The notes under the pieces were generated by a model. It saw nothing but the letters and a program-made list of their open reading frames with translations, searched no databases and was not told where the DNA came from. Shown one piece after another: positions 9,609 through 18,633 of a DNA stretch of 64,000 bases. Source of the stretch: Nostoc paludosum FACHB-159 (GTDB lineage Bacteria > Cyanobacteriota > Cyanobacteriia > Cyanobacteriales > Nostocaceae); assembly GCF_014698835.1 (NCBI RefSeq), contig NZ_JACJTU010000001.1, forward strand, positions 186,001 through 250,000, written 5' to 3'. Within the stretch, counting starts at the first letter, position 1, and each line of letters begins with the position of its first letter. The translations under genes and the position numbers were made by a program.

Positions 9609-9667
9609 AGGGACTCTGGGTCTATTGCTTTGCCTAAATGAGGTTGAGCGATGGACTTAGAGTCCCT
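9609..9667 (+). terminator. Long-loop hairpin between cpeA and cpeZ
   Basis: Perfect 9-bp inverted repeat AGGGACTCT (9609-9617) and AGAGTCCCT (9659-9667), with a 41-nt loop. No T-run follows, so it may act as mRNA 3'-end stabiliser or processing site lowering downstream expression rather than as a strict terminator. Confidence 0.45.
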
Positions 9668-9800
9668 CAGTTGTTATTGAAAGAATTCAGAACTCAGAAT
9701 TCAGGAGTAGGAGTGATACTAAGTTGCGTTCAAATAGAATATTTATACTCCCTACTCGCAGCCTAAATTACTATCTTTGACTAGAACTCAATTTTTTATT

Positions 9801-10409
9801 ATGACGACAGATTCTCTATTTGAACAGTTAAAACACCCTAACCCAAATCTGCGGGAACGAGCTATGTGGCAACTAGCCGAAGTCCGCGATGAAAATACTA
9901 TTCCTCGATTGATGAGTATTTTGGATGATGAAGATGTGACCTATCGTCGAGCTGCGGTAAAGGCTTTGGGTGCCGTTGGTGTAGATGCTGTGCCAGCACT
10001 GGTAGAGTTATTGCTCAATAGTGATAACGCAACGGTTCGGGGCAGTTGTGCTAAAGCTTTGGCACAGGTCGCCGCCAACCATCCAGACGTACCTTTCCCA
10101 GAAGAGGGCTTGCAAGGATTAAAAACAGCACTCAACGATCCAAATGGTGTTGTATATATTGCATCTGTGATGGCTCTGGGCGAGATTGGTTCTCCTGCCT
10201 TTGAAATTTTAACTGAAGCTTTGAAAACCACAGATAATGTTGCGGTAGCTGTGGCGATTGTAAATGCACTTGGTTCAATGGGCGATGTCAGAGGCGTAGA
10301 AGTGCTGACAGCATTGACTAACGATGAAACTGTCGATTCGTATGTTCGGGAGTCAGCGGTGAGTGCCTTACCTCGATTAGATCAGGTGATTAAATATAGC
10401 AGAAAGTAG
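9801..10409 (+). CDS. cpeZ: HEAT-repeat phycoerythrin lyase/chaperone, CpeZ-like
   Basis: 202 residues made almost wholly of HEAT/PBS-lyase repeats (for example IPRLMSILDDEDVTYRRAAV, KALGAVGVDAVPALVELL, VMALGEIGSPAFEILTEALK). Proteins of the CpeY/CpcE/NblB group have this build; the length and the place next to cpeBA fit CpeZ, which works with CpeY as chaperone/lyase partner in attaching phycoerythrobilin. ATG 9801 is chosen over a TTG at 9777 because MTTDSLFEQLKHPNPNLRERA is the natural start of the first repeat. No cpeY is seen in the window. A general NblB-like protein is the alternative. A short spacer with STRR-like sequence separates it from cpeA. Confidence 0.8.
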   Translation: MTTDSLFEQLKHPNPNLRERAMWQLAEVRDENTIPRLMSILDDEDVTYRRAAVKALGAVGVDAVPALVELLLNSDNATVRGSCAKALAQVAANHPDVPFPEEGLQGLKTALNDPNGVVYIASVMALGEIGSPAFEILTEALKTTDNVAVAVAIVNALGSMGDVRGVEVLTALTNDETVDSYVRESAVSALPRLDQVIKYSRK

Positions 10410-10531
10410 CGTTCTACAACTGCTTTAATTAATATCTACGAAGAACAAAAGTATACTCCCTCTTTATTCCTAACTTTTGCGATCGCCTAATTTTTCAGTA
10501 GATTAGCAATAGACTATCTCAAGAACATTTT

Positions 10532-11353
10532 ATGACTTCTTTGGAAGCGTCAGTTGAGAATTTGGTACTAGTTGCTGGTGCTACTGGTGGAGTAGGACAA
10601 CTTGTGGTAGGCAAGTTGTTGGAAAAAGGTGTTAGGGTTCGTGTTCTGACACGGAATGCCGCCAAAGCTGAAAAAATGTTTAATCAGCAAGTGGAAATTG
10701 TTGTTGGTGATACCCGCCAGCCCGCTACACTTAGTGCTGCAATATCAAATGTCACCCAGATTATATGTTGTACTGGAACCACAGCCTTTCCCTCTGCCAG
10801 ATGGGAGTTTGAGGAATCCCCAAACTTGATTGAATGGGGTTTAACTTTTCTTAACCCCCAATCTAGCCAAGCCAAAGCAAAGAATAGTCCAGCAAAAATC
10901 GATGCCCAAGGTGTCAGCAACCTAGTAGCAGCAGCGCCTCAGAATTTGCAGCGATTCGTTTTCGTCTCCTCCTGCGGCATTCTCCGTAAAAATCAGTTTC
11001 CTTTTAGCGTCCTCAATGCATTCGGCGTCTTGGATGCCAAACAAAAGGGCGAAGAGTCCATCATTAATTCAGGATTACCCTACACTATTATCCGCCCAGG
11101 ACGCCTTATTGACGGGCCTTATACTTCATACGACCTCAACACCCTCCTAAGGGCAAAAACAGGCGGTAAATCCGCTGTGGTACTTGGCACAGGTGATACA
11201 CTTGTAGGTGATGCCAGCCGAATTGATGTAGCAAACGCTTGTGTCGAGTGTCTTTTTTACCCAAGTACTTCCAGGAAAATTTTTGAAATAGTCAATAAAG
11301 GACAAAGACCAGCTGCGATCGACTGGGAAACTCTTTTTTCCGGGCTTGAGTAA
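10532..11353 (+). CDS. NAD(P)-binding atypical SDR family protein
   Basis: 273 residues. Rossmann dinucleotide motif GATGGVGQ at about 17-24 (LVLVAGATGGVGQLVVGKLL), then a typical atypical-SDR layout: RVLTRN, GDTRQPATL, a VAAAPQNLQRFVFVSS segment near 130-150, and the GLPYTIIRPGRLIDGP stretch near 190. No classical YxxxK is obvious, as in NmrA/Ycf39-like members. Such proteins serve as reductases or assembly factors, for instance in chlorophyll or photosystem assembly; substrate cannot be deduced. ATG at 10532. Transcribed with but probably independently of cpeZ, since 120 bp intervene. Confidence 0.8.
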   Translation: MTSLEASVENLVLVAGATGGVGQLVVGKLLEKGVRVRVLTRNAAKAEKMFNQQVEIVVGDTRQPATLSAAISNVTQIICCTGTTAFPSARWEFEESPNLIEWGLTFLNPQSSQAKAKNSPAKIDAQGVSNLVAAAPQNLQRFVFVSSCGILRKNQFPFSVLNAFGVLDAKQKGEESIINSGLPYTIIRPGRLIDGPYTSYDLNTLLRAKTGGKSAVVLGTGDTLVGDASRIDVANACVECLFYPSTSRKIFEIVNKGQRPAAIDWETLFSGLE

Positions 11354-11829
11354 GTGGGGAGATGGGGAGACTAGGGGACTAGGGGACTAGGGAATAAACC
11401 CTACATACATCCCTTTCCCCTTTTCCCCTTACCCTTTCCCCTTTTCCCTACCCGAAGGGTTTTGCCCCATGCCCAATTGCCATCTGTAATTTGTTACCTC
11501 TAAAGACGGCAAACACCACTCAGATGTTACGGTTCACCCTAATTACTGAAAGTATTAATTCTCATACATTAGACGAAGTAGAAGCAAATCAATCCATGAA
11601 TTAACTTAAAAACTATTGAGTTAGTTTAACCGTCCCCACCAAGGTTCGGTAAACCACCCTTCATGGATCTCAATATATATATCAGCATAGTCTGGAGTCT
11701 TAATCCCCAGAAAAAGCCAAATTAAGGTATTAATGCTGAACTGGCTGATTTCTTAACCCTGTTGGTTGAAAATTTAGTCCTTAATATTCTCATTCATTCA
11801 TTTGTAGTTATACGGAGCCAGCACCTAAA
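11354..11829. other. Intergenic upstream of dnaK
   Basis: 11356-11475 is a low-complexity repeat (GGGGACTAG units facing CCCCTTTTCCC units). The remaining ~350 bp are AT-rich and should contain the dnaK promoter. No CIRCE-type inverted repeat (TTAGCACTC-N9-GAGTGCTAA) is present. Confidence 0.5.
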
Positions 11830-13731
11830 ATGGCAAAAGTAGTTGGAATTGACTTAGGTACAACGAACTCCTGCGTGGCAGTGATGGAAGGTGGTAAACC
11901 CACAGTTATTGCTAATGCGGAAGGTTTTCGGACAACACCATCAGTGGTTGCATTTGCCAAAAATGGCGATCGCTTGGTTGGTCAAATCGCCAAACGTCAA
12001 GCGGTGATGAACCCCGAAAATACGTTTTACTCTGTCAAGCGCTTTATTGGACGCCGCTTTGACGAAGTTACCAAGGAGACTACTGAAGTTTCTTACAAAG
12101 TCCTTAGCAGCGGCGGCAATGTCAAGCTAGACTCACCAGGCGCTGGTAAGCAATTTGCCCCTGAAGAAATTTCTGCACAAGTTCTCCGCAAACTGGTTGA
12201 AGACGCTAGCAAATACCTGGGTGAAACTGTAACCCAAGCAGTAATCACAGTTCCAGCATACTTCAATGACTCCCAACGGCAAGCGACAAAAGACGCTGGT
12301 AAAATCGCAGGGATTGAAGTTCTGCGGATTATCAACGAACCTACAGCCGCTTCTCTAGCTTATGGGTTTGATAAAAAGAGCAACGAAACAATTCTAGTAT
12401 TTGACCTTGGTGGTGGTACCTTCGACGTATCCGTACTAGAAGTAGGCGATGGAGTTTTTGAAGTGTTAGCCACATCAGGTGATACCCACCTTGGTGGTGA
12501 CGACTTTGATAAAAAAATAGTTGACTTCCTAGCTGAGAAGTTTAAGAAAGACGAAGGCATCGATCTACGCAAAGATAAACAAGCTTTACAACGTTTGACT
12601 GAAGCCGCAGAGAAAGCAAAAATTGAACTTTCTAGCGTCACCCAAGCAGAAATCAACTTACCATTTATCACCGCTACTCAGGACGGGCCTAAGCACCTCG
12701 ATACAACCCTGACCCGTGCTAAATTTGAAGAACTTTGCTCTGACTTAATCGACCGTTGCCGTATCCCCGTGGAAAACGCTCTCCGGGATGCCAAGTTAAG
12801 CAAAAGCGATATCGATGAAGTAGTGTTAGTTGGTGGTTCTACCCGCATTCCCGCAGTCCAACAGATTGTCAAGCAGGTATTGGGTAAAGACCCCAACCAA
12901 AGTGTTAACCCTGATGAAGTTGTGGCAGTTGGCGCAGCAATTCAAGCAGGTGTATTAGCTGGTGATGTTACTGGCATCTTGTTGTTAGATGTAACACCGC
13001 TATCTTTGGGTGTTGAAACATTGGGCGGTGTGATGACCAAAATTATCCCCCGCAACACCACAATTCCCACCAAGAAGTCTGAAGTGTTCTCCACCGCTGT
13101 GGATGGTCAAACCAACGTAGAAATTCACGTTCTTCAAGGCGAACGCGAATTCTCTACCGATAACAAGAGTTTGGGAACCTTCCGCCTTGATGGAATTCCT
13201 CCCGCACCACGTGGCGTCCCCCAAATCGAAGTTGTGTTCGACATCGACGCTAACGGTATCCTCAACGTCACTGCCAAAGACAAAGGTACTGGCAAAGAAC
13301 AGTCCATCAGCATTACTGGTGCTTCCACACTGGATAAAAATGACGTTGACCGCATGGTCAGAGAAGCTGAACAAAACGCTTCAACTGACAAAGAACGACG
13401 CGAGAAAATTGAACGCAAGAATCAAGCCGACTCTTTGGCATACCAAGCCGAGAAGCAGCTACAAGAATTGGGCGATAAAGTTCCCGCTGCTGACAAGACA
13501 AAAGTCGATGGTTTGGTGAAAGAACTGCGGGAAGCAATTGCTAAAGATGACGATGAGCAAATCAAGAAGCTGACCCCAGAATTGCAACAAGCACTATTCG
13601 CCGTTGGTAGCAACATCTATCAACAAGCTGGTGGCGGTGCTGCACCTGGCGCTGAACCTCAAGATGGTAGTTCTTCTTCTGCTGGTAGTGGTGATGATGT
13701 AATTGACGCTGATTTTACAGAAAGCAAATAA
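11830..13731 (+). CDS. dnaK: Molecular chaperone DnaK (Hsp70)
   Basis: 633-residue Hsp70. Nucleotide-binding domain signatures: [17 protein letters not shown] at the start, [16 protein letters not shown] near 195, [15 protein letters not shown] near 335. Substrate domain follows from about 390 ([17 protein letters not shown], then NTTIPTKKS). The C-terminal lid ends in a low-complexity Gly/Ser linker and [12 protein letters not shown], the EEVD-like bacterial tail. ATP-driven folding of client proteins in the cytoplasm. Cyanobacteria carry several dnaK copies; this looks like the DnaK2 class by its ordinary length and conserved tail, but that is inference. No dnaJ or grpE adjoins. A terminator follows. 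Confidence 0.97.
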   Translation: MAKVVGIDLGTTNSCVAVMEGGKPTVIANAEGFRTTPSVVAFAKNGDRLVGQIAKRQAVMNPENTFYSVKRFIGRRFDEVTKETTEVSYKVLSSGGNVKLDSPGAGKQFAPEEISAQVLRKLVEDASKYLGETVTQAVITVPAYFNDSQRQATKDAGKIAGIEVLRIINEPTAASLAYGFDKKSNETILVFDLGGGTFDVSVLEVGDGVFEVLATSGDTHLGGDDFDKKIVDFLAEKFKKDEGIDLRKDKQALQRLTEAAEKAKIELSSVTQAEINLPFITATQDGPKHLDTTLTRAKFEELCSDLIDRCRIPVENALRDAKLSKSDIDEVVLVGGSTRIPAVQQIVKQVLGKDPNQSVNPDEVVAVGAAIQAGVLAGDVTGILLLDVTPLSLGVETLGGVMTKIIPRNTTIPTKKSEVFSTAVDGQTNVEIHVLQGEREFSTDNKSLGTFRLDGIPPAPRGVPQIEVVFDIDANGILNVTAKDKGTGKEQSISITGASTLDKNDVDRMVREAEQNASTDKERREKIERKNQADSLAYQAEKQLQELGDKVPAADKTKVDGLVKELREAIAKDDDEQIKKLTPELQQALFAVGSNIYQQAGGGAAPGAEPQDGSSSSAGSGDDVIDADFTESK

Positions 13732-13778
13732 TTCTCCTATTTCTTGGGGAAGATTATTTTGTCCCATTTCATATTGTC

Positions 13779-13812
13779 CATCCAAGGTTTTTCTTGGGTG
13801 GGATTTTTTTTT
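13779..13812 (+). terminator. Terminator after dnaK
   Basis: 8-bp stem CATCCAAG (13779-13786) and CTTGGGTG (13793-13800, one wobble), 6-nt loop, then GGA and nine T. Confidence 0.8.
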
Positions 13813-13931
13813 AGAAGTTAGAAGTTAAAAGTTAAGAGTTAAGAGTCAGAAATAATAGTGCTAATTTTTAACTAGAAATTTAAACTTTATTTTTAACTCC
13901 TCACTCCTAACTCTCAACTCCTAACTTTCTT

Positions 13932-14564
13932 ATGCCTTATCCTCAAGCACCTTGGACACTGCAAGGCTACGCTATCCAAACTCTGCATTTGGTAAATATT
14001 GACCGAGTGCGTCCTTTAATTCCCTCAGAATTAGAAATTATTTCTGTGTGGCCTGGTAAAACCATTGGTAGTGCGTATTTGGCTAATTATGGGTCAGGCT
14101 CAGTATTGGAGTACAACGAGTTAATTGTTGCCCCAGCTTTGGTTTATCACCAAACGAAAATCGGCCCTTGGATTTCGCACATTTATGTAGATAATGCTGA
14201 TTCTGTAGCTGGCGGTCGAGAAATTTGGGGGCTACCGAAGGAACTAGCTGAGTTTACCCTGGAAAGAGAATATGCTAGTGTGCATCAAGGAAACCAGAAA
14301 CTCTGTAGTTTTAACTATAATCAACAAAGCTGGGTATGGCCTGTGCAATTAGGCGCGTCTGCTTTCAGCACCAAGGGTAGTGATTTGCTCATATTCTCCG
14401 CTGAATTTGAGTCTTTCTTGGGCTTGATTAGTTCTCAGTTAGAAATCCCTGCTGCAAGTCCTTTTTCTGAAATAGGTTTAGGCCGGCCTTGGTTAACTGT
14501 ACGTCATCAGCAGATGAATTTGCGAGTTCATCCGCCAAAAGTCCTTGGTGAAATACACATTTAG
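13932..14564 (+). CDS. Acetoacetate decarboxylase-fold protein
   Basis: 210 residues. Resembles the acetoacetate decarboxylase superfamily: PWTLQGYAIQTLHLVNIDRVRPLIP at the start, a central YNELIVAPALVYH segment and GGREIWGLPKELAEF, where the Lys after Pro corresponds to the Schiff-base lysine of true decarboxylases. Cyanobacterial members are mostly uncharacterised; substrate and reaction are unknown. ATG 13932 is preceded by a repetitive AACTCCTAACTC stretch with no clear ribosome site. Stands alone on the plus strand between dnaK and a terminator. Confidence 0.75.
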   Translation: MPYPQAPWTLQGYAIQTLHLVNIDRVRPLIPSELEIISVWPGKTIGSAYLANYGSGSVLEYNELIVAPALVYHQTKIGPWISHIYVDNADSVAGGREIWGLPKELAEFTLEREYASVHQGNQKLCSFNYNQQSWVWPVQLGASAFSTKGSDLLIFSAEFESFLGLISSQLEIPAASPFSEIGLGRPWLTVRHQQMNLRVHPPKVLGEIHI

Positions 14565-14811
14565 CCATTTTCAGATTCAGAACAGTAGTAAGCTGATTTT
14601 TGGCAACAAGTTGCTTTTAATCTATTTCGGCCAAAATCCGGAATACTCGATTTTGATTGTGTAGCTCTCTATTAGCAAAAACAGCAAACAGAAGCTATTC
14701 AGTCCAAAATTTAAGGAATAAATTATATTGCCTATCAAATCTAGTAATTTTTAAAATTCAAATATTTCCTCAATTAACAAGCTTGAGAAAACGACACAAC
14801 CAATTAACTTG
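14565..14811. other. Spacer before a distal terminator
   Basis: About 250 bp of non-coding sequence between the decarboxylase-fold gene and a strong terminator. Either a long 3' UTR or a small RNA could occupy it; nothing in the sequence decides. Confidence 0.35.
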
Positions 14812-14841
14812 CCCTACTGTTAGTTAACAGTAGGGTTTTTT
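14812..14841 (+). terminator. Strong rho-independent terminator
   Basis: Perfect 11-bp stem CCCTACTGTTA (14812-14822) and TAACAGTAGGG (14825-14835), 2-nt spacer, then TTTTTT. Confidence 0.85.
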
Positions 14842-14857
14842 GTATTGATTAAAAAAA

Positions 14858-14972
14858 TTGGCGTTGCTGAATTGCAATATTAATCAAAATGTAGAGACGT
14901 TGCAATTGCTAGTCTCTACAGGATTTTGATATCATGCACAATCGTTTTCATACATGAAATCAGCAACGCCAA
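14858..14972. repeat. MITE-like element, 115 bp
   Basis: Perfect 13-bp terminal inverted repeats TTGGCGTTGCTGA (14858-14870) and TCAGCAACGCCAA (14960-14972). Inside is an imperfect GTAGAGACG...GTCTCTAC hairpin. The GGCGTTGCTGA end is of the kind found on cyanobacterial IS5-family elements, so this may be mobilised in trans. Confidence 0.75.
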
Positions 14973-15190
14973 AAAATAAAATAATGCAACAAATACATTG
15001 AAAAGGTTAGCACAGCAGTAATACGCTACCGTCGATGTGTTGCAAAGATTGTTTTAATTGTATTACATCTAAGTTTTGAATTCTGTTTTAACTTTTTTCT
15101 AAAGACTTGCATAAAAAACCAAATCTCGGATGATAACACTATACAACCAAAAAATTAAACCTTTATTACTTAAACTCAGGAGAAACAGAA

Positions 15191-15367
15191 ATGAAATTAT
15201 TAGAAAATACTCGTGTTGCTCAACTTCCTATGCAGCTAATTGAATCCTCTAATACTTCTGAAATTGCCGGTTTTAAATCTGCTCAACCAAAACTGACAAT
15301 GATTTGGGTACAAGAATCGCACGAAGGACGCCGGAGTATGGTTGCAAAATGGCTAGTCGGTAAATAG
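15191..15367 (+). CDS. 58-residue conserved-looking small protein
   Basis: ATG 15191 with AGGAGA 8 bp upstream gives a 58-residue peptide (MKLLENTRVAQLPMQLIESS at the start, then ...KPKLTMIW-type core around residues 32-40 and a basic C-terminus KWLVGK). It is too short for standard ORF callers. Codon use is like the neighbouring genes and the ribosome site is good, so I think it is real. A hairpin terminator lies 73 bp downstream. Charged, without membrane segment or double-glycine motif. I do not know the family; it could be a small regulator or a peptide precursor. Confidence 0.65.
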   Translation: MKLLENTRVAQLPMQLIESSNTSEIAGFKSAQPKLTMIWVQESHEGRRSMVAKWLVGK

Positions 15368-15439
15368 CGATGTCTCTGGACTCGCGGCTGGTGGTTTACA
15401 CATTCCGCATATACAGCAATTTGCAGAAGAAACTATTTT

Positions 15440-15467
15440 AGAGTAGTACAGATAACTGTGCTACTCT
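15440..15467 (+). terminator. Terminator-like hairpin
   Basis: 12-bp stem AGAGTAGTACAG (15440-15451) and CTGTGCTACTCT (15456-15467) with one wobble and an ATAA loop, followed by ATTTAT. Terminates the small-protein transcript. Its arms resemble the palindrome at 38100. Confidence 0.65.
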
Positions 15468-15687
15468 ATTTATCTTCAGTAACTTACTTAAAAGACTTAC
15501 AGATATAATAAATAATATTTGCACGCGCACACCACTAAAGATTATTGGTAAAGTATTGGCAATTACCATATAATCTGAAATTACTTGATAAATTGTTAAG
15601 TATACGAAGAAAATTAGCTGTAACGAATTTATACAATCAGGTAGATTGTGTGATGTCCATTCTAGAGCCAATTAAACAATTTATAAA
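15468..15687. other. AT-rich intergenic
   Basis: No gene visible. Low GC promoter-like DNA ahead of the unknown 470-residue protein; nothing specific recognised. Confidence 0.4.
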
Positions 15688-17100
15688 ATGAGTAATATTT
15701 GGAGAAATGCTAAATATAATTTAATAGAAAAGATTATAAGACGCTATCCAGATTTACAGGATGTTTTAGAAACATGTGATTTTGAGCCTTTAATTAAGCG
15801 AGAAGATTATCGCTTGGTTGTTGTGCAACCGAAAGTAGCGATCGCCTGTAATTTACCCAAAGTTTTTGCAGAAGGTAATTGTGAAATAGACTTTAGCAAC
15901 ATCATTTTAAGAGATCTCAAAATTAGCTTAAATCATCAAGATATTTTGGGTCAATTAATGACTGGATTAAACACCCAGCCAGATTGGAGTTGTCGGAAGT
16001 TTTTGAAACAGCTAGATGGAGATTATTTTGAAGTAAATTTAGGTAAAACAACACTTATTTTATCTAAATTAGAGACGTTGGATTTGTGTTTTTGTGTTGA
16101 TATAGTTTGCCAAGAATACAAAAAATCAATAATTCAATTTGAGAATTATCTAGAAACCTGGGATTTTGAATTTGTAGATTTTGCAAATATTCGGGGTTTT
16201 ATCCTATTTTCTGTAGGTCAAAAATTATGGAAATTAATGCAGCAGTTCGCTGATGAATTTGATTATAGTAAAGGCAAGTCTGAATGGCATTTATTTGATA
16301 ATGAAGATATGTCAATCCGAGTGAGTCGAGGAATTCACGATCATGCTTTTATATTGCCCAGATTTGATAGTAATTTAGCATTCGGTATTAATAACAAAAT
16401 TAATATTATATATAAAATAAATAATGTTTGTTTTCAATCTTTTCAAAGAGGAAAAGTTACTTCTTGGCAACAAGACATTGGGCTAAGGGGAACCTGGACG
16501 GCTAAATATACTAAGCAGTGGTTATTAGAAAAATATATTCCTCAAGTGATTAGTTACTATTTAGATAAGTTTCAATTATCTGAAACTGAATTACTAGCCG
16601 AAATAATAAATTATCAAGGCGAACGCGTGCAGATACAGCAAATTAATGATATTAAAGATTTATTACCTTATCTTCGTCATATCCACTCTTGGTTACATAT
16701 ATATAAGGAAAATATTGCTGCTTCACTCTTGCAATCTTATTATCAAGCATTTACAGATTTAATACGCAATACTGATTCCTCAATCACAGGGATAGACTAT
16801 ATTATGAGAAATTTGCTTGCTGTTAATTGGCAGAATACACAAATAGAGATTCCTTATAACTTTAACCAGTGTAATTTTAAAGATGCTATGAATTGCTTAG
16901 ATGAACAAGTAGCAAGAATAAATAATAGTAAATATGAAAATAGTTTCAAAGCAGACTTAATAACTCGGACATTTATCTGGATAATAGAAAACGGAAAAAT
17001 TAGTTTTTCCCAAGCTCAATTAAATGCTGCTAAACAAGCTTTACAAAGCCTTTGGGAAGAAAGCCGTTTTGAAATGCGGCATCTGTTTGTTAATCAATAA
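15688..17100 (+). CDS. Uncharacterised 470-residue protein
   Basis: Starts MSNIWRNAKYNLIEKIIRRYPDL. Mostly soluble, rich in aromatic residues, Asn and Ile, with no signal peptide, transmembrane segment or motif I recognise. The first half (1-260) looks alpha/beta with repeated W/F-rich strands (YDYSKGKSEWHLFDNEDMSIRV); residues about 285-350 and 400-465 look helical. Base composition is more AT-rich than the light-harvesting genes, which may indicate accessory or rapidly evolving content. It follows the 58-residue gene by 320 bp, but a hairpin lies between, so joint transcription is doubtful. No function is offered. Confidence 0.75.
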   Translation: MSNIWRNAKYNLIEKIIRRYPDLQDVLETCDFEPLIKREDYRLVVVQPKVAIACNLPKVFAEGNCEIDFSNIILRDLKISLNHQDILGQLMTGLNTQPDWSCRKFLKQLDGDYFEVNLGKTTLILSKLETLDLCFCVDIVCQEYKKSIIQFENYLETWDFEFVDFANIRGFILFSVGQKLWKLMQQFADEFDYSKGKSEWHLFDNEDMSIRVSRGIHDHAFILPRFDSNLAFGINNKINIIYKINNVCFQSFQRGKVTSWQQDIGLRGTWTAKYTKQWLLEKYIPQVISYYLDKFQLSETELLAEIINYQGERVQIQQINDIKDLLPYLRHIHSWLHIYKENIAASLLQSYYQAFTDLIRNTDSSITGIDYIMRNLLAVNWQNTQIEIPYNFNQCNFKDAMNCLDEQVARINNSKYENSFKADLITRTFIWIIENGKISFSQAQLNAAKQALQSLWEESRFEMRHLFVNQ

Positions 17101-17316
17101 AGCATAATATCTCAAAGAGGGTACACGGCTAATTGGATGTAGAAATGTCTGGGTACTCAGACATCTAAATACCTAGTACACCGTTGTCTCAAGTTAAAGT
17201 TTGTGTTGATTGACTTTTTTGGTTGATTACTTTGTCCTGGTGTTACATACTCCATTGCGAGATTGATGGTATTTTGTTTTTGCACAAACTCCTTTATCTC
17301 AATTGCGCTACAAGCT

Positions 17317-17955
17317 ATGACACTCAATTTATATTTATTGCGGCATGGAGAAACTACTTTTAGTCAAAGTGGTAATTTCTGCGGCAAAACTGATGCGGAG
17401 TTGACAGCAGAAGGGATGCAGATGGCATCCGGTTTTGCCGATGTTTATCAACAATTGAAGTGGGAGGCTGTTTATGTTAGCCCGATGAAGCGCACAATTG
17501 CAACTGCCAAGCCATTTTGTGATGCTATCGGTATGGATATGCAGTTGCGTGACGGACTTAGAGAAGGTAGTTACGGCGAATGGGAAGCTAAGAGTAAATC
17601 GTTTGCCCAAGAGAATTACGCAGAAAATTATGTAAAATGGTTGACAGAACCGGCTTGGAATGCACCACTAGGTGGAGAAACTGCGGTAGATATTGCTAAC
17701 CGTTCTATGCCTGTAATTGCTGAAATCCAAGAAAAACATCCCCAAGGTAATGTTTTAGTAGTTTCCCATAAAGCCACGATTCGGATTATGCTTTGCAGTT
17801 TACTGGGAATTGATTTGGGGCGCTATCGCTATCGGGTGAATATTTTGGTCGCGTCGGTAAGTATGGTTAAATTTGACGTTCATGGCCCTCTGTTAGAAAT
17901 TTTAGGCGATCGCCATCATATACCCGATCATCTTCGCTCTCGTCCGGGAACATAA
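17317..17955 (+). CDS. Histidine phosphatase (phosphoglycerate-mutase-like) family protein
   Basis: 212 residues from ATG 17317; an ATG at 17263 in frame would add an 18-residue hydrophobic extension without clear support. The catalytic LLRHGETTFSQSGNFCG motif stands at residues 6-22, EG at DGLREGSYGEWE and the second histidine in NVLVVSHKATIRIMLC. Branch-1 members act as phosphatases or mutases on small sugar phosphates, for example 2-phosphosucrose or alpha-ribazole phosphate. The exact substrate cannot be told. It stands alone, followed by a candidate structured RNA and a terminator. Confidence 0.88.
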   Translation: MTLNLYLLRHGETTFSQSGNFCGKTDAELTAEGMQMASGFADVYQQLKWEAVYVSPMKRTIATAKPFCDAIGMDMQLRDGLREGSYGEWEAKSKSFAQENYAENYVKWLTEPAWNAPLGGETAVDIANRSMPVIAEIQEKHPQGNVLVVSHKATIRIMLCSLLGIDLGRYRYRVNILVASVSMVKFDVHGPLLEILGDRHHIPDHLRSRPGT

Positions 17956-18158
17956 TAGTCCCTACTAGGTATCGAGCCGAGGTTCCTAAGTTGCTATCCG
18001 ACGACTTGAAAGCGACCAACTTAAAGTAGATATTGTGGGGCTGCTCTTTATTTAGGAAGTGGGTAGCCTTGGGATAAACTGTCAAGGTTTGAAACGATTC
18101 GTTAGTAGCTTCCAGATGACACTTTAGTTATGAGGCTGGCATTAACCAGCCTTTTTTT
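17956..18158 (+). ncRNA. Candidate structured RNA ending in a terminator
   Basis: After the phosphatase stop there are about 175 nt with long-range complementarity (TTCCTAA at about 17983 with TTAGGAA near 18052; inner AAGTTG with CAACTT), then a perfect terminator AGGCTGG (18133-18139) and CCAGCCT (18146-18152) plus seven T. The size and long irregular hairpin are in the style of 6S RNA, but I cannot show identity. It could equally be a 3' UTR of the phosphatase gene. Confidence 0.35.
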
Positions 18159-18633
18159 ATTCAACTGTCAGAATTGACGTACTTACCATAGAATAAGTGG
18201 TTGCTGGAACCGTACAATGAAACTTGCTAACCTGATTTTTCCCAGAGACTCAGCCCAAATTAATTTTCTCTCTTAATCATCTTAAGTAGCTTGCAACATT
18301 ATCTACTGTAATTCGAGTTGCATTGCTAGCGATCGCACCTGGTAGTATTCTGCTGTATGGAAAACCTGCGTTCAACATTAAAGGGGTGCAGATATCTTTC
18401 ACCCTGCAAATAGCCTAAAGTTTACGGCCACTTTCGATGAATGTACTGTCTCATGGGAGTTCAGGCTTACCTTAGCAGCCATGAGTAAGGTTACCTTATG
18501 AATACCATATAATTTTTTGTGTACTTTAATTAAGTTTTGTGATATTTTCGGATATATGAGGTGCTACTTCATCCCCTAAAAACTTTTGTTTGAACTTTTT
18601 TTAGTTACCAATCTAGTAAGGTAGAACTGCAAT
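18159..18633. promoter_or_regulatory. Upstream region of ocp
   Basis: 475 bp without a gene. The last 150 bp are AT-rich with TTGTGA/TATATG-like hexamers near 18536-18556 and should hold the ocp promoter. No ribosome site stronger than AAGGTAGA is seen before the ATG. Confidence 0.35.
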
